This document shows, piece after piece, positions 1-11,873 of a DNA stretch of 64,000 bases. The position numbers were made by a program, and so were the translations under genes. Location: NCBI GenBank assembly GCA_002104985.1, contig MCGO01000032.1, positions 310,001 to 374,000 on the forward strand, written 5' to 3'. The notes under the pieces are model-generated. The model did no database searches and was not told where the DNA came from. It was given only the letters and a program-made list of their open reading frames with translations. Source of the stretch: Rhizoclosmatium globosum. Taxonomy: Eukaryota > Chytridiomycota > Chytridiomycetes > Chytridiales > Chytriomycetaceae. Within the stretch, counting starts at the first letter, position 1. Every line of letters starts with the position of its first letter.

Positions 1-50
1 GTCACCCATCGCATCTGTGTCAGTAAGAATTAACAGTTAACCGGCAAGCT

Positions 51-442
51 TCAGACACTCCGACAATACTCACAATGAACAACACCCTTAACATGTCCGA
101 CAACAGGCAAAGAACTGCCCACTCCGTCCCACGCTTCTTCCTGTCGGCGTCGAAGTCTTTCAACTTCACTATGGTTTCCACGAGCTGCTTCAACACCCAG
201 CCGGATGTTTGCTGCCACCGCATTGACTTCCGCGTAATTCACGAACGAGTTTTCAGCTCCTAATGATATAGCAATGGTTTATATGCAAATTTGGGAAGTT
301 ATGCATGGCAAACCTTTGATGAGCTTGTCAGCTGCTTCACTCTGGCCACCATAGCGCAGGCCCCAGCAGCCGCTGTCTTGCCAGCGGCCTCGGCTACTGT
401 GACGATTTCGCCAATAACGGGGATAGACGCAGCGTTTCCCAT
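51..442 (-). CDS. Small N-myristoylatable protein of unknown function
   Basis: Two exons on the minus strand, with a 54-nt GT-AG intron at about 260-313. The protein starts MGNAAS, a good N-myristoylation signal (Gly2, Ser6), followed by a small-residue-rich stretch (IPVIGEIVTVAEAAGKT) and, near the C-terminus, PVVGHVKGVVH. This suggests a soluble protein attached to membranes through its N-terminus. Exon 1 joins exon 2 in frame only if one base is added near position 351, where GG would be GGG; the frame then reads GQSEAADKLIK into AENSFVNYAEV with correct splice phase. I do not recognise a named family. The start is the ATG of the myristoylation motif rather than an upstream in-frame codon. 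Confidence 0.6.
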
Positions 443-533
443 GTTTGTCAATTTCAGAGAGTTTGAATTAAAAAGGTGTCTCAAAAATTTTACGCATTTA
501 AAGTCTGGTAAACTGTTAGTAACGGTTTCAGCA

Positions 534-1362
534 TTAACGGTTTTTTGGAATAAAGTTTGATTTAATTAAATCAGAATTGACTGCATCCGTTTTATTGTGG
601 TTACGTGAATGGCTAAAACGGAAGATTTGTATTGCTACCTTTTCACATTCTATATCAAACTTAACAAGAAAAAGCAAAACCGTCTTTGACTTGTTGTGCG
701 TACGTGAACTGCCAGAACGATGATGCTTAAGAGCCAAAACAGGTATCACAACCTTCAAAACAAACACGGGAAACATTTCTTGCGCAAATTGGATCATTTC
801 TTGGTGATTCAAGTTCTTGATCAAAAAGGGAAGTGAGGTTGCAAGGCTTCCTTCCTTCTGGCTTTCAACAGCAATATCCTTATGAACTTGATCTAATTCT
901 TGTGCAGGCAAACCGGAATCACGAAGGATTTGTGGAGAGTATTCAGTTTCTTCCTTTAGAAAGTGAGGGTTGAGTTCCGCACGAATTGCTAACAACTTCT
1001 CCTTCATCCTCGGAAAGTCGAAGGTCGTTGGATCCAAAGAATTGAGCGCTTTCTTGTCCTTACAGTGGCAGCAATGCTATCCAATTCAGCGATAAGGTGC
1101 TCCATTTGATGGTGATCGTCAGCGATGCCATTCACATTGATGCCATACTTCACAAGGCTGGAAAGTAGTACTTGTCTTCCTTGAGATGATGCTGGCGGAG
1201 GAAGTCCACGTAGCAGGCAAAGTAGCCCAAGTACGCCTTTAGTTGTTTCTTGGAAGTGATGTTCTTGACGTCGCACTTGGCCTCGAGGACTTCATTGGCT
1301 CGACGCAATACGTTGTGAACCGTACGGAACGTGAAACTGTTTTGCTCGAATGCGTCTGCCAT
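534..1362 (-). CDS. Hemerythrin-like (HHE cation-binding) protein, frame broken
   Basis: The reading frame starts at ATG 1362 and carries the spaced His/Glu ligands of the hemerythrin HHE fold: TVHNVL in helix 1, LRQHHLKED in helix 2, DDHHQMEHL in helix 3 and NPHFLKEE in helix 4. Such four-helix bundles bind a non-haem di-iron centre that senses or carries O2, NO or iron. The frame changes twice, near 1157 (after YYFPAL) and near 1042 (after RTRKRS). Each break is repaired by one added base; the first looks like a C run read one short. The C-terminal region after MFPVFVL is unusual and contains two imperfect copies of a short segment (about 596-640 and 696-740), so the true stop is uncertain. 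It may be intact with sequence errors, or a recent pseudogene. Confidence 0.7.
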
Positions 1363-1457
1363 TCTGTTTGATTGTTTGAAGTGAAGGATTTTAATTGGAT
1401 AATTTAAATATTGTTCGCACCATGAACAGACAGGATGAAAGGAGAATAAACCTTTAA

Positions 1458-3841
1458 TTAATTCACATCAAGAAACCCGCTACTCCATTTCTGCATCAAA
1501 GCGCTCGTCCTCATATGAGTCTCCTGCTCCAAAACATGTACACAGTCTTTCAACGTCACACGACACATTTCCTTAACATTCATTGTCCTCGCCAAAGTAA
1601 TCTTTTTCCCATCTGACTCAAAAGATCCGACATCTTTCAAGTCACTGTAATCCATATTCCCCATTCCACCCTCATCTTCCCCTTTTGTCTTTCGAGCGCG
1701 TTTCTTGGGTCCACCATCTTCACCAGCGGCAGAGGCTGACGCAGCACCACCTTCCGTCATCCACGCTTTCATTCCCTTTTTACCTCCAACAGCTTTCAAG
1801 GCTGTACTATTCGTACTCTTGACTTTAACAGTCTCACTCACATCCTTCTTCCCGCCTCCAGCTCCATCCTTCTTCTTCCTCTTCTTTCCAGACCCACCTT
1901 CATCACCACCCTCATCAAGCGTCGACATGTCCACACCATCACCCCGCATCTCGCCGCACTACGTCCACGTCCATCTGGGTGCACAAGCGACCGCTCCTTT
2001 GCTTCAACAGCACGTTCTAGTTTCTCTAATCCAACGAGAACAGCTTTCGGATCCAGGCCGAGTTTCACGTCAACGTATTTCTTGTGTCTCCAGGGACGGG
2101 ACTGGCCGGTGCCGTGTGTGCGAGGAGGAACTCGTGTTGATGGATACCTGCGCGGTGTTTCGCGGTTCGGATCGTTTTAGTGAGGAAGGTTGTGAGGCGT
2201 TGGGTTAAGGCGTGGGACATGTATTCAAGAGATTGTGGGGTTATTTTCAAGGGTGCGTCTCCTGGTTGGGATTTGTTTGCGATTGTGTCGACGAGGTTGC
2301 GGAGGTAGTTCATGTCTACGAGGGATTGTAGGCGGGATCGGTCTTGGCCGGTTGGGTTTGCTGGGACGTGGCGGTTGCGGAGGTGGGAAGGAAGGGAAGA
2401 GGTTGCGAGGAGGTCTTCTTCTTCGCGGCGAACGTCGATTCCCATAGTTACGTCGAATTCTTTTCCAATGTCAAATTTGGAGTTGGAATCGTCGCCTTCT
2501 TTCTTCTTCTTTCCCTTTTTGTCATCCTGGGAGAGGTTTTGTTGCTGTTGTTGCTGCTGTTGAGGAGGGCCTTGAAGTTGGATTGGGGGCGGTTGTTGAT
2601 GTACGTGAAGTTGAATGGGTGGTGGCTGCTGGAATTGCATAGCTGCTCCTGGAGTGGCTGGTTGAATGGGAGTGGAGAAGGACCGCCTTGAGGAGGAGGA
2701 ACAACCATAAGAGTTTTCACTGCTTCCGCGAATTGTTGGATGTTGATTTGTTTGTTCTACTTTCTCTGTTAGCATAATTCTGGTTGAATGTGTAATGCGC
2801 GGAGAATATTTGAACCTCGCTCCATTCCATGGAGGATTGTCTTTCGTTCATTCACGAAAGGGCGTTCGTTGCGCTCACAGTTCGCCTTCGACGAGTTGGG
2901 CGTTCGCCTGTTTGCTTCCGTCCTCCCTTCCCACCTCTTCGCTAGGTCCAACCACTCTCCATAATACAAAAGTTACCTTAAGCCTTGCAATCAAACCTTC
3001 AGCAAGAGGCAATTTATCTTTTGGAACTTTGGCAAGAATAGCATTAAACTTGTCTTGAATGACAGGAGCGGCTTGAGCGTGTTGCTGCTGGAGACGCTGT
3101 TGTTGCAGCAATAGTTGTTGTTGCTGCTGTTGTTGTTGGAGTTTCGCGGCAGCAGCAGCGGCCAAGTTTGGTTGAAAGAGGGGGTTTTGGGGTTGTTGTT
3201 GCTGTTGCTGTTGAGTTTGTTGAAATTGCTGTTGCTGTTGCGTTAGATGTTGAGCCTGTTGTTGAGCCTGTTGCGCCTGAGCGCTGCTTGTTGACGGGCC
3301 TGGATCTGTATTTATGTGGGTTGGTTAACTGGCGCAGCTGCTTCCCCTCTTTCAAACAAACACACCTGCATCATGATGGCATTTCTTTCGCCAAAGCATC
3401 TGCGTTCAAGTTTAACTGCTGTTGCTGTTGCTGGAGTTGTGGTTGGATCTGATTCTGTTGAGGTTGGAGTGGCTTCTGGTCAGACGGACCGAGCAGCCAG
3501 GACATGTCCTCGTCCTTTGTTTGTTGCTGTTGCCCTTGTTGTTGTTGCTGTTGAATCTGGTTCGAGGGTGTTGAAGTTGATGCATTTGAAAGCCGAGAAT
3601 CGCGGAAAAGTCGAGTGCGGCCATTGCATTTTGTTGATTGTTTTGCTGGTTTTGTTGTTGGTTCGAAGGTGGTTGTTGTTGCTGATTCGGTGGTTGATTT
3701 GGATTCGAAGTGGCGGCGCTGTTGAGCTCGCCCGTCGCTGAAAGTGCCTGTGTGGTGTGTGCGTGTCAAATAGAAGTAAATAAACTAAATAAAGGAGACA
3801 AGTAACTCCAGTTGCAGTTGTACCTGCAGAAAGAGGTCCAT
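1458..3841 (-). CDS. TAF4: Transcription initiation factor TFIID subunit 4 (TAF4-like)
   Basis: Exon 1 is tiny (MDLFLQ at 3841), then an intron reaches ALSATGELNSAAT. A long Gln/Asn-rich N-terminal half follows (CAA/CAG runs at about 3060-3700). After it come a segment DKFNAILAKVPKDKLPLAEGL and an intron beginning at about 2978. Next is a Pro/Gln-rich stretch, then the histone-fold-like region with DMNYLRNLVDTI and ITPQSLEYMSHALTQRL. The end contains KKITLARTMNVKEMCRV and LKDCVHVLEQET, matching the conserved TAF4 C-terminus that pairs with TAF12. TAF4 is a core scaffold of TFIID in the nucleus. The frame shifts several times by one base (near 2670, 2090 and 1960). A conserved single-copy gene is unlikely to be decaying, so I favour sequence error. 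Confidence 0.8.
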
Positions 3842-3885
3842 CAACGACTGGTTAAATTCAAAGTTGGTTTTGAGACAAAGAAAAG
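3842..3885. promoter_or_regulatory. Compact bidirectional promoter region, TAF4 / DDHD gene
   Basis: Only 44 bp separate the proposed ATG of TAF4 (minus strand) from the first in-context ATG of the phospholipase gene (plus strand). Any core promoter and both 5' UTRs must therefore lie inside this gap or overlap the neighbouring coding sequence and the first TAF4 intron. No TATA box is visible. Confidence 0.4.
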
Positions 3886-6800
3886 ATGGCCGATCCACTC
3901 ACTCCTCCTGCCGCAGTTGTCCGGTGCGAGCCAAACCTCTCTTCAAATCAACAGCTCTGATTCTTACTCAATCACTCAGATGGTTTCATGCAACGGATGC
4001 CCCGAAGGCCGACCATTCACCCTTCAAAATAATCGATCCTTCTGAATCCGCGTCATCTTCCTCTCTGACCTATCCCTGTTCCGGCTCCGGTTTCAATCCA
4101 AACTTCTGCCGGCGTCATTACGAATTCAGGATCCTCTATTGCCCCTCGTGCAAAGGCTCCAACACAATGGTTCTATTAAACCCCCTTATACTCATCATCC
4201 ACGTGTTACTAATTTTCTTGATCTCTAAACAGGTCGGCTTTCTCGTACAGAGATTCAATGAATATCGAAGAAAAGTATCAGGCAATGCTGCTTGATCCGA
4301 ATTCGACGGATGTTTTGGTCCTTGTGAATGAGGACTTGTTGTACGAAGTCAATGTTGCAAAGAAGGAAGTGTATCCTGGTATGTCTTACGAAGTTAGATT
4401 GTAATGGATATATGACGGCTATTGAGGAATCTATTGAGTGAAATTCGAGCGCTTCGAAGGATCTTGTTGAGCGATGGCGCGTGGGAGATCTTTGCCAACA
4501 GGCGGACCTGGAGGAATACAAATTTCGTTTCGAACAAACTGTAGTGTAGCGATAGCAGCATGGCATAGTGAGAGCATCCTGGCCCTGCATATATGTGGAA
4601 CACTCACTGAATGTCAGAACGCGTAAATTTGAATGCATAGCGATAGTAAAAGAATGTTAAGAGCACTATTTAACTCTTTACAGTATACTGGCACGGCCCC
4701 ACCCACCACATCCAACGTGGAACTGGTTCACATCCCCAGACGGAACAAAATTCATCCCCTGCGACGACAACCTCTCCAAACAACTCGAAGACGGCTACAA
4801 AAATACAAACCCTGGTCACACAAACCACAAACCCCCTCCCCCTCCCTTCCACAACCCCAACCCACGTCTCCTCCTCCACCACAACCCCAACCCACCAATA
4901 CCCACCCCGTCACACAACCATCCCCGTCCCCACCCGTCCAAAAATGGGCCCTCTTTGGACCCTACATGAACTCTCACGTCTTGTACACAGACAAACGACA
5001 GGCACAAATCATCAACGACCAACTCTCTTCGAAACTCACACGCGCCGTCATGTCTCAACTCACACGGACCGAGGCGCAGGCGTGGGGCACGAAAGTCTGG
5101 AGAGGGTGGGATGAAGTTGAACGGGTTGTGAAGAAGAGTCAGGCTGTTGCGGGTGCGACTGGGAGTGGTGTTGGGGCAGGGGTTTCAAAGGAGGGTGCAG
5201 GTGGTGGGTCGAGACGGAGTAGTGTTGCTATGGCGGGGGCTATGGCTGGGACGGGGGTTGAAGGAAGTGGGTCGAGTTTGGGGGATGTGAGTGGTGGTGG
5301 AGAAGGAGGTTCTGGTGGTGGAGGGGGGTTGAGTGCGAAGTCTAGTAAAGAGAGTTTGGGTGGGGAGGAGGAGAGGTGGAGGGATGAGGATAATGTTACG
5401 CAGGATCGACAGATTGATCATTTGGTTCTTGTTATTCATGGGTGAGTCGTGTTTGTTACGTGAGGCTTACTAATTGTGGTGGACAGAGTTGGCCAGAAAC
5501 TTGGAGAACGCGTGGAGACTGTTGATTTTGCAAAGGACTGTACTTCTTTGAGACAGGCTATTAAGCAGAGCTCGAAACTATATTTCACGCCGGGTGCGAC
5601 AACACCTGTTGGCGGTAACTCTACACCAAAAGAGAAACCTGCATCGACACCTTCCTCGCGCAAGCCTGTTCTTCAGAATATGCCTGAACACGGAGGCGTT
5701 CAAGTTCTTCCAGTACAGTGGCGACAAAAGATTGAGTTTGGAAAACGAAAGGATCCTAAAAAGTCGAATACACCTCAAACGGATGCTGAAAAAAAGGCAG
5801 AGGAAGAAGAAGAGGCGAGACGAAAAGAGCAAGAGGTGCATATTGATGACATTACGCTTGAGGGTGTGCAGAGTATTCGGTATTTGGTTTCGGATATTGT
5901 GCTGGACGGTAAGCCACCATTCTTATTCCTCGGCTTAGTAACACAAACTCCAATCAGTTCTATTGTATATGACTCCCAAATACCGCCAAGAAATGGTCAA
6001 CCACGTCGTTGATGAAATGAATCGCATTTATGATGCCTACAAGCTCCGAAACCCTAATTTTAACGGTCGTGTATCAGTTTACGGGCATTCACTTGGATCT
6101 CTGCTCGCGTTTGATATCCTTTGTAATCAAGCGTATGGCGAAACCGAACCAACACCAACAGAGGCTCATAACCTTGCACACACTCGTATGCAAAGTGAAA
6201 TGGACTGAGCGATATTATTAATGCTGGAGACAAGTCAGAACGTAGGTTCAATGGGTTGATGGAGAAGGCTGAGATTCAATACAAGACTCTCCATTTCAAA
6301 GTGGACAAGTTTTTCGGTACGTCTCACTGGCATTGAAATATCTACAGAGCATTGCACTCACACATACTATACAGCTGTGGATCGCCTGTTGGTCTCTTCC
6401 TCCTCCTCAAAGGAGACAAACTCCGTGGCCGGACCCTTCCACCCATTCCAAACTCTTCCACTCCATCATGCTCTGCAATCTACAACATCTTCCATCCACA
6501 TGATCCCGTTGCGTACCGCTTCGAACCTTTGGCTGCTAAGTCTCTTGCCAAGAGAAGCCTGTCCCTATTCAGTATAACAAGGGAGGTATTCGAGGCGCAA
6601 TTACGGGGATAAGTGACTTAAGTACGGGGATCATGAGTCGTGGGTTTAATATGATCAGTGGGCTTTGGATTACGAGTCCAAACCCTCAGGCTGGTGTAAT
6701 GAATATTCCGTCTGCTGGGGCTGCTAGTAGCAGTGTTGGCGTTCCTGGTAAGTCTTTTTCGTGTGTGAGGAATGTAGTTAAGTGTTTGTTTAGCTCTCGG

Positions 6801-7128
6801 GGCTCCAGTTGCGAGTCCAGGCTCACCAAAGAAAGACGGCAAAGACGAAAGAGTCAGAGAAAAGCCCCCCATTGCTGTACGACGCCGAAACCTGTGCGTG
6901 ACCTGGCAGCTGAAGATCTGGAGAATGTCAGAGCCCTGAATCCCCGAGGACGATTGGATTACGTCCTCCAAGAGGGTGTTTTGGAAAATCCATACCTGTC
7001 GAGTTTGAGGTACGGAATTTTTTCAAATAACAACTTTATTCATGATTGATGATGGATTTAGTTCGCATATGACTTATTGGCCGGATCATGATGTTGCCGT
7101 GTTCATGTTGAGAGAACTTCACAGTTAG
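3886..7128 (+). CDS. DDHD-domain phospholipase A1-like protein
   Basis: Related to intracellular PA-PLA1 enzymes (mammalian DDHD1/DDHD2/SEC23IP, yeast YOR022C), which hydrolyse phosphatidic acid and other phospholipids at organelle membranes. In order: RWFHATDAP near the N-terminus; a WWE-like stretch (YWHGPTHHIQRGTWF to PCDDNLSKQLEDGY); a Gly/Ser-rich insert at about 5140-5360; DHLVLVIHG before an intron; VLPVQWR; the lipase elbow GHSLGS with nucleophile Ser (about 6090); and the DDHD domain with VGSPVGLFL and NIFHPHDPVAYRFEPL (Asp-His pair). The last exon ends SHMTYWPDHDVAVFMLREL, typical for the family. Introns are short. Frame breaks occur near 3930 and 6556; at the latter an A run read one short would restore KEKPVPIQY. 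Confidence 0.85.
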
Positions 7129-7488
7129 ATCGCCTTTTGCTGTTTATGCATTTTCCTTTCCTTCCGTTTCTCCCTCAATAAACTTGATGCAACAAAGTGT
7201 GGTGAACTGGCACAAAGACTATGATTGCAAGTTTTCTTTGTGTGTCGTGTTGATCCTGGAGTGTTGTAGTGTTGTTCGGTTGTTGGTGGATGAAGCATTC
7301 ACGTGAAAGCACCTTTACATGGAGGGACGCGTTTGAGTAGTTGGGATACGAAAAAATAGTCTTTAAGTTAAGTCAAACTAATGTCAATCTTGGCCATTCC
7401 AACTTTAATAGTATTTCACTAATATGCTTGGGTTCTCTGTTAGGAATTTACAAAATTTAAGAAGTTTATTTTACATGCATGATACATA
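7129..7488. other. Intergenic region, no gene seen
   Basis: This holds the 3' flank of the phospholipase gene, with a CAATAAACTT polyadenylation-type signal at about 7176. No open frame with recognisable features is seen. Confidence 0.5.
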
Positions 7489-7950
7489 TTAACAATCCCA
7501 GCTTCGAACTCTCTGCTTCCACTGAATGTCCTTACGAATATCAAGCACTTCCTGCTCAAACTCTTTTCGCCGACTCTGAGAAAGGCCAGCCACACCCTGC
7601 CGTTCTTTCCATAAGCCCTTATGAACTCGGAACATTTTCGCATCGTATTGAGATGGGTTCTTGGTATCTTTATCGCTGTCATACCAACGACAAGCCATGC
7701 AGCTGTAGCATTTCATGACAGTCGCATTCGTGAAGATGATTTGATTGTGATATAGTGAACGAACTTTGCCTTCTCGGCGCATTTGTTGTGATGCACAGCA
7801 AGGAGTGTTTTTGAACCACTTGTGGCAAAGCAGATGAGGCTGGTGTGTCTTTTGGCATTCTCCAACCAGTGCTTCCAACCTTGTAAATTTGGGAAGATGG
7901 ATAATAATGCTTATTTGATACTCTGCTTCTATCTGGTTTCCAAACGTCAA
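7489..7950 (-). CDS. Cys-rich hypothetical protein
   Basis: An open frame on the minus strand ends RVRSWDC. It has paired cysteines and histidines (ECQKTHQPHLLCHKWF, TPCC, KCYSCMACRWY) and a charged C-terminus (KEFEQEVLDIRKDIQWKQ). The Cys spacing suggests zinc binding, perhaps a transposase-type or ribbon zinc module, but I do not recognise the family. There is no ATG at the left end of the open frame. A splice acceptor (TTTACAAG) just before LEALVGEC suggests an upstream exon that I could not place. A degenerate second copy lies 0.5 kb upstream on the same strand. Confidence 0.45.
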   Translation of the reverse strand: MTFGNQIEAEYQISIIIHLPKFTRLEALVGECQKTHQPHLLCHKWFKNTPCCASQQMRREGKVRSLYHNQIIFTNATVMKCYSCMACRWYDSDKDTKNPSQYDAKMFRVHKGLWKERQGVAGLSQSRRKEFEQEVLDIRKDIQWKQRVRSWDC

Positions 7951-8059
7951 AGGTGATATTATTGATCGTTTTCCATAATATTATTCAGGAAGAACACAAA
8001 AGATACAATCCGGAATTTTAAGAGCTGTTTATTAAACAAGTTGTATCACAAAAATTAGA

Positions 8060-8450
8060 TATTATCAATCCCAATTCCGAATCTCTTCTCCCGCGTAAGG
8101 TTCTTCCGATTGACCACTTCTGCCTCAAACTCCGTTCGTCAAATCTGGCAAATATTGGGTACCTTCCAGTATTTTGTTTATCTTTCTTCAAATTCTTGTG
8201 GGTTCAGAACATTCGGGCATCGCAGTGAGATGGGCTCTTGGTTGCTTCCTTGTCTTCATACCAGTTGCAACCGAAACAGGTAAAACTGTTCGTAATCGTT
8301 GAATTCGTGTAAATGATGCCGTTATGATGCCGTGAACTAACTTTGCCTTTACGGCCCATTTGCTTGAGTTTCAGTGGATTTTGAATGTACCTGTGGTGAT
8401 GCAAACGAGGCTAAGCTGTTTGCGGCGTTTAGGAATCTTTCTTTCCTCAT
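8060..8450 (-). pseudogene. Decayed tandem copy of the Cys-rich gene
   Basis: The translation aligns along its length with the gene at 7489-7950: GRKGKVSSRHHNGIIYTN against RREGKVRSLYHNQIIFTN; FTCFGCNWYEDKEATKSPS against YSCMACRWYDSDKDTKNPS; DARMF against DAKMF. After DARMF there is an in-frame stop, and the rest (THKNLKKDKQNTG to RFGIGI) survives only with frame changes. Some of the cysteines before this are lost. It looks like a tandem duplicate in decay. Confidence 0.6.
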
Positions 8451-8532
8451 ATTCTGTTAAATAGATATTTTTCAGGTCGATCATACAGGAAGCATTAAGT
8501 GTGAAGATAGAACAAAGGAACGTTTTAAAACA

Positions 8533-11500
8533 ATGCGGGATACTCCGTCCTTTTCAGTCACTCTATGCAGCATAATTTCCTCTCTGCTGTGTTTGACTGG
8601 CGTAACTTCGGCGGACAAGTCACAAACCAATATAACAATTGCATTTTTGGGGCCATATCTTGCCTTCCCTGGCGTAAAACTGAATGGCTCGCTGGTTACA
8701 GCATATCCAACATTTGCAAGTAATATAGTCCGATATAATGGAGTCGCTTCAAGCCTTGGACTTGCCATTTGGTGTGACATTGGTGCTCAGGTGTGTTGTG
8801 AGACAAAACATACGAAACTGACACCCAGTTGACAAAAGATAGCCGTGGATATGATAAACAAATCCCCGAATATTCTTCCAAATGCAACCATAATAGTCAA
8901 GCGTTTCAATGACTTGGATCCTGTGTTCTCTCGTGGTGGCAGTGGTTATGGAATGCAGGTTGCGATGAAGATTCAGGAGGAACATCCAGGTAACACGAGT
9001 TTTACCAAACCCATGCAATTTAACACTAAAAATTTGTTGCTTAGATGTCGTGGCTGTATACGGAGGAAACGGAATCACACAAACCTTGTGAGATGCCGTT
9101 TTCCATTTTGATGCATGTTTACCGTTTTTGCTCAGGCTCTCTTCATCGTTATATTCCATATTCAAAATTCCTCATTGTACAAGTATGGTGTCCTCAGAAA
9201 GATTTGACAACGAAAATAAGCGGCCATACTATTTTTCGTTGCTCGCAAGTAAGAATTCTACTCTGAAATAGTCAGTCACTTAATGTATCCAACATAGACA
9301 CAGGCTCTGGTTCCGCTATATGTCTGCTTTTGAATCGATGGAACGTGAAACGTGTTGGTTTTATAACAGAATCAGGTTCAGCAGATTTAGTGACTTCATT
9401 CAATCGCTGCAACGTTCGGATTGTATCTTTATCGAAAGTCGAAAATGATATCAGTGTTTCTGAAATTGTTAGAATCGGAAATCTGTTGGAATACTATGAT
9501 ATTCGGTTCGTGTGGAGACATATGTCGACAATAATTGCTCACGATGTCTAGATATATCATTATCGACGCTGGTTCACGCATGACAGGCCTTATTTACTTC
9601 ACATTGGCATCGTAAGTCGACTCAAGGTTTGATCTATGGTTGAAGTGTGAATAGGAAGAATATATCAATCGGTCCAGAGCATGTATGGATCGGAACAACG
9701 ACCCCGATTCCGATAGAAAACGGAAACAAATGTAAGAAAGAAGTTTTGGTACAATTTAACCAAAGTATACAAGTGCTTGGAACCGAGTATACGACGTCCC
9801 TGATTGACGGCTTTATAACAATCTCGGGTTCGAATTCAATACCAAAATATTATGATTCTCTGAAGCAAATGTTCGTTGACGCTGTTAATAACCGCACTAA
9901 ACCACTTGGGTAGGGAAACCTTTGAATTACAATGGCATTCACCGAGAAATCAGGAGGACTATCGCAGCAATTCATTATCACCATTGTCTGGTTTGATGTC
10001 GTTTGACTGTATTGGGGTATTAGCAAGTGGATTCACGACCATTATGAGGAAGACATCACCAGAATTTGTGGCTCAAAGAAAAGCTCAGGATCTACTCAAT
10101 TATACGACATTTATGAACTCAAAATACAGTGGATTTTCCGGGGATCCTGTCAAACTTCGTCCATCAGGCGACATATTAACGTAAGATTACAGCCTTAACC
10201 TCTTACACTTGGGTTTCTAATATGACCCTAGATCCTTCATTGCATTTCAGTTTTCGAGCGATTATAGCGGCATAGGTATGTTATGATATTTGCCTTTTAT
10301 AATTTATCGTTTGCGATTAAGCATTTGGTTGGATGGATTTGGAGTCGTTAACCATGGACTATTTTCCGCGTCGATATCCAATTTTCGCAGGAAGTGAGTC
10401 TGCAACGTATTTCTTGATAACATCCTTAAATGAATTTTTTCCAGACTTGACCATTCCACCTCTTGATGGCCCTATTTTCGTCGATAGGTATCTCGAACAA
10501 GATTCAACACTTGGTTACGCAATTTTGTTCTTTGAAGTTAGTGGTTTGCTGACTTGTGCGCTTGACCTCTTCGTTACTGTCTGGTTCAGACATCTCACAG
10601 TTGTTCGGTCTCAAATTATTAGTTTCAGTTGCCTTATTATTTTTGGGGCAGCCCTGGGATTCTCAAGTTCATTTTTTGAAATCGGTGTTCCATCCTTATC
10701 TTCTTGTTTGGGAGGAATGTGGTTCTATTCGCTTTCTTTCACGATAATTTCCGTCTCCATCTCTGTCAAAAACACGAAATTGGGTCTTATTTTTAACGCA
10801 AAAACAAAACTCGTAAATTTTACGTCCATGACACTGTTTGGCTGCTGTTCATATCTGGCTTTATTGTTATTGATACGGTAACACAGTACCAATCCGTGAG
10901 AGCCTTTTAAACTACTTAATGGTAATTTTACAGATTTTATTAAGTCTTTGGTCATGGAGCTGCGGACTTTATGTATCCTCGAGCTCTAACAAATTTGAAA
11001 TGACATGTGAATATACCTGTGCTTGCCATTCGCCATTATATGCCGATCTCCTCGCAGCATACCACGTATTTCTTGTGATTTCATGTGCTATTTCTGCTTA
11101 CAAGGCCAAAAACGTTACGGGAGTTCATTCCAACTCTTCATACACGTTTATTCTTGTCATTTCGACAATCCTCTTCACGAGTGTATCAATAATGATCAAC
11201 TCGTCACCTTCACCAAAAGTTTCAAAATTTTTGCTCAATCGTTGCTCACATATGTAATTCTGATTGAAACTCTCCTGTTGAAGCTTGTGCCAAAGATCCT
11301 TGGAATCTGGACAGATATTGGCTCTTCAGTCACATTGAAGTTATTATTAATGAATCGAAGCTCGGTGAAAGATTCCAGCGCTAACGTAACTTCAGCGAGC
11401 CTCCAGCCACAACCAATTAACACTGCAGTGAAAAATGGAAAGCCTGTTAAAACTGTGGAAATAAGAAAGACAAAGATCATGGTAAAGGTGTTAAGGTTGT

Positions 11501-11873
11501 CTATAAAGAGGATGGAGTGTTTTCAGAGTGGACATCGGCTCTTTGCGTGTTGAGTGTTGTTGAAAATAGGTGTATTCTGATAATGCTTCCGAACGAAGAC
11601 AAAGCGAAGGGATATCAACTGAAAAATGTACCAGGTGAATTAATATTACGTGAAGGTCTTTCAAGACTTGTCGTTTCATGCGAGGGAGATAAATCGCAGC
11701 TAGTTTTGGATTTCGCAAACAAAGAAAAGGCCGCTGCAATGATGACCGAAATTTCAAAGTGCATGAAAAACCTGAATAAACTTCATTTTATGACCTTTAT
11801 TTGCCTAGAGATAAATCAAGTTGAATCTTTCCACGTCAATCCAGAACAAAGGATCATAGAAAACAATGTGTGA
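8533..11873 (+). CDS. Class C (family 3) GPCR-like receptor, copy 1
   Basis: Starts at ATG 8533 with a signal peptide (hydrophobic SVTLCSIISSLLCL, cleavage around TSA). About 10 exons follow. The extracellular part resembles the periplasmic-binding-protein-like ligand domain of GABA-B/ANF receptors: FLGPYLAFPGVKLNG, NVKRVGFITESGSADLV, and SPLSGLMSFDCIGVLASG. From about 10510 seven hydrophobic segments can be counted, starting YAILFFEVSGLL and ending YVILIETLLLKLV, with the intracellular motif KNTKLGLIFNAKTK. A cytoplasmic tail has GVKVVYKEDG, WTSALCVLSVV and LVLDFANKEKAAAMMTEI, which reads like a PH fold. Likely a plasma-membrane receptor coupled to G protein; the ligand is unknown. Frame breaks lie near 10880, 11230 and 11490. 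The annotated stop overlaps the next ATG. Confidence 0.75.
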
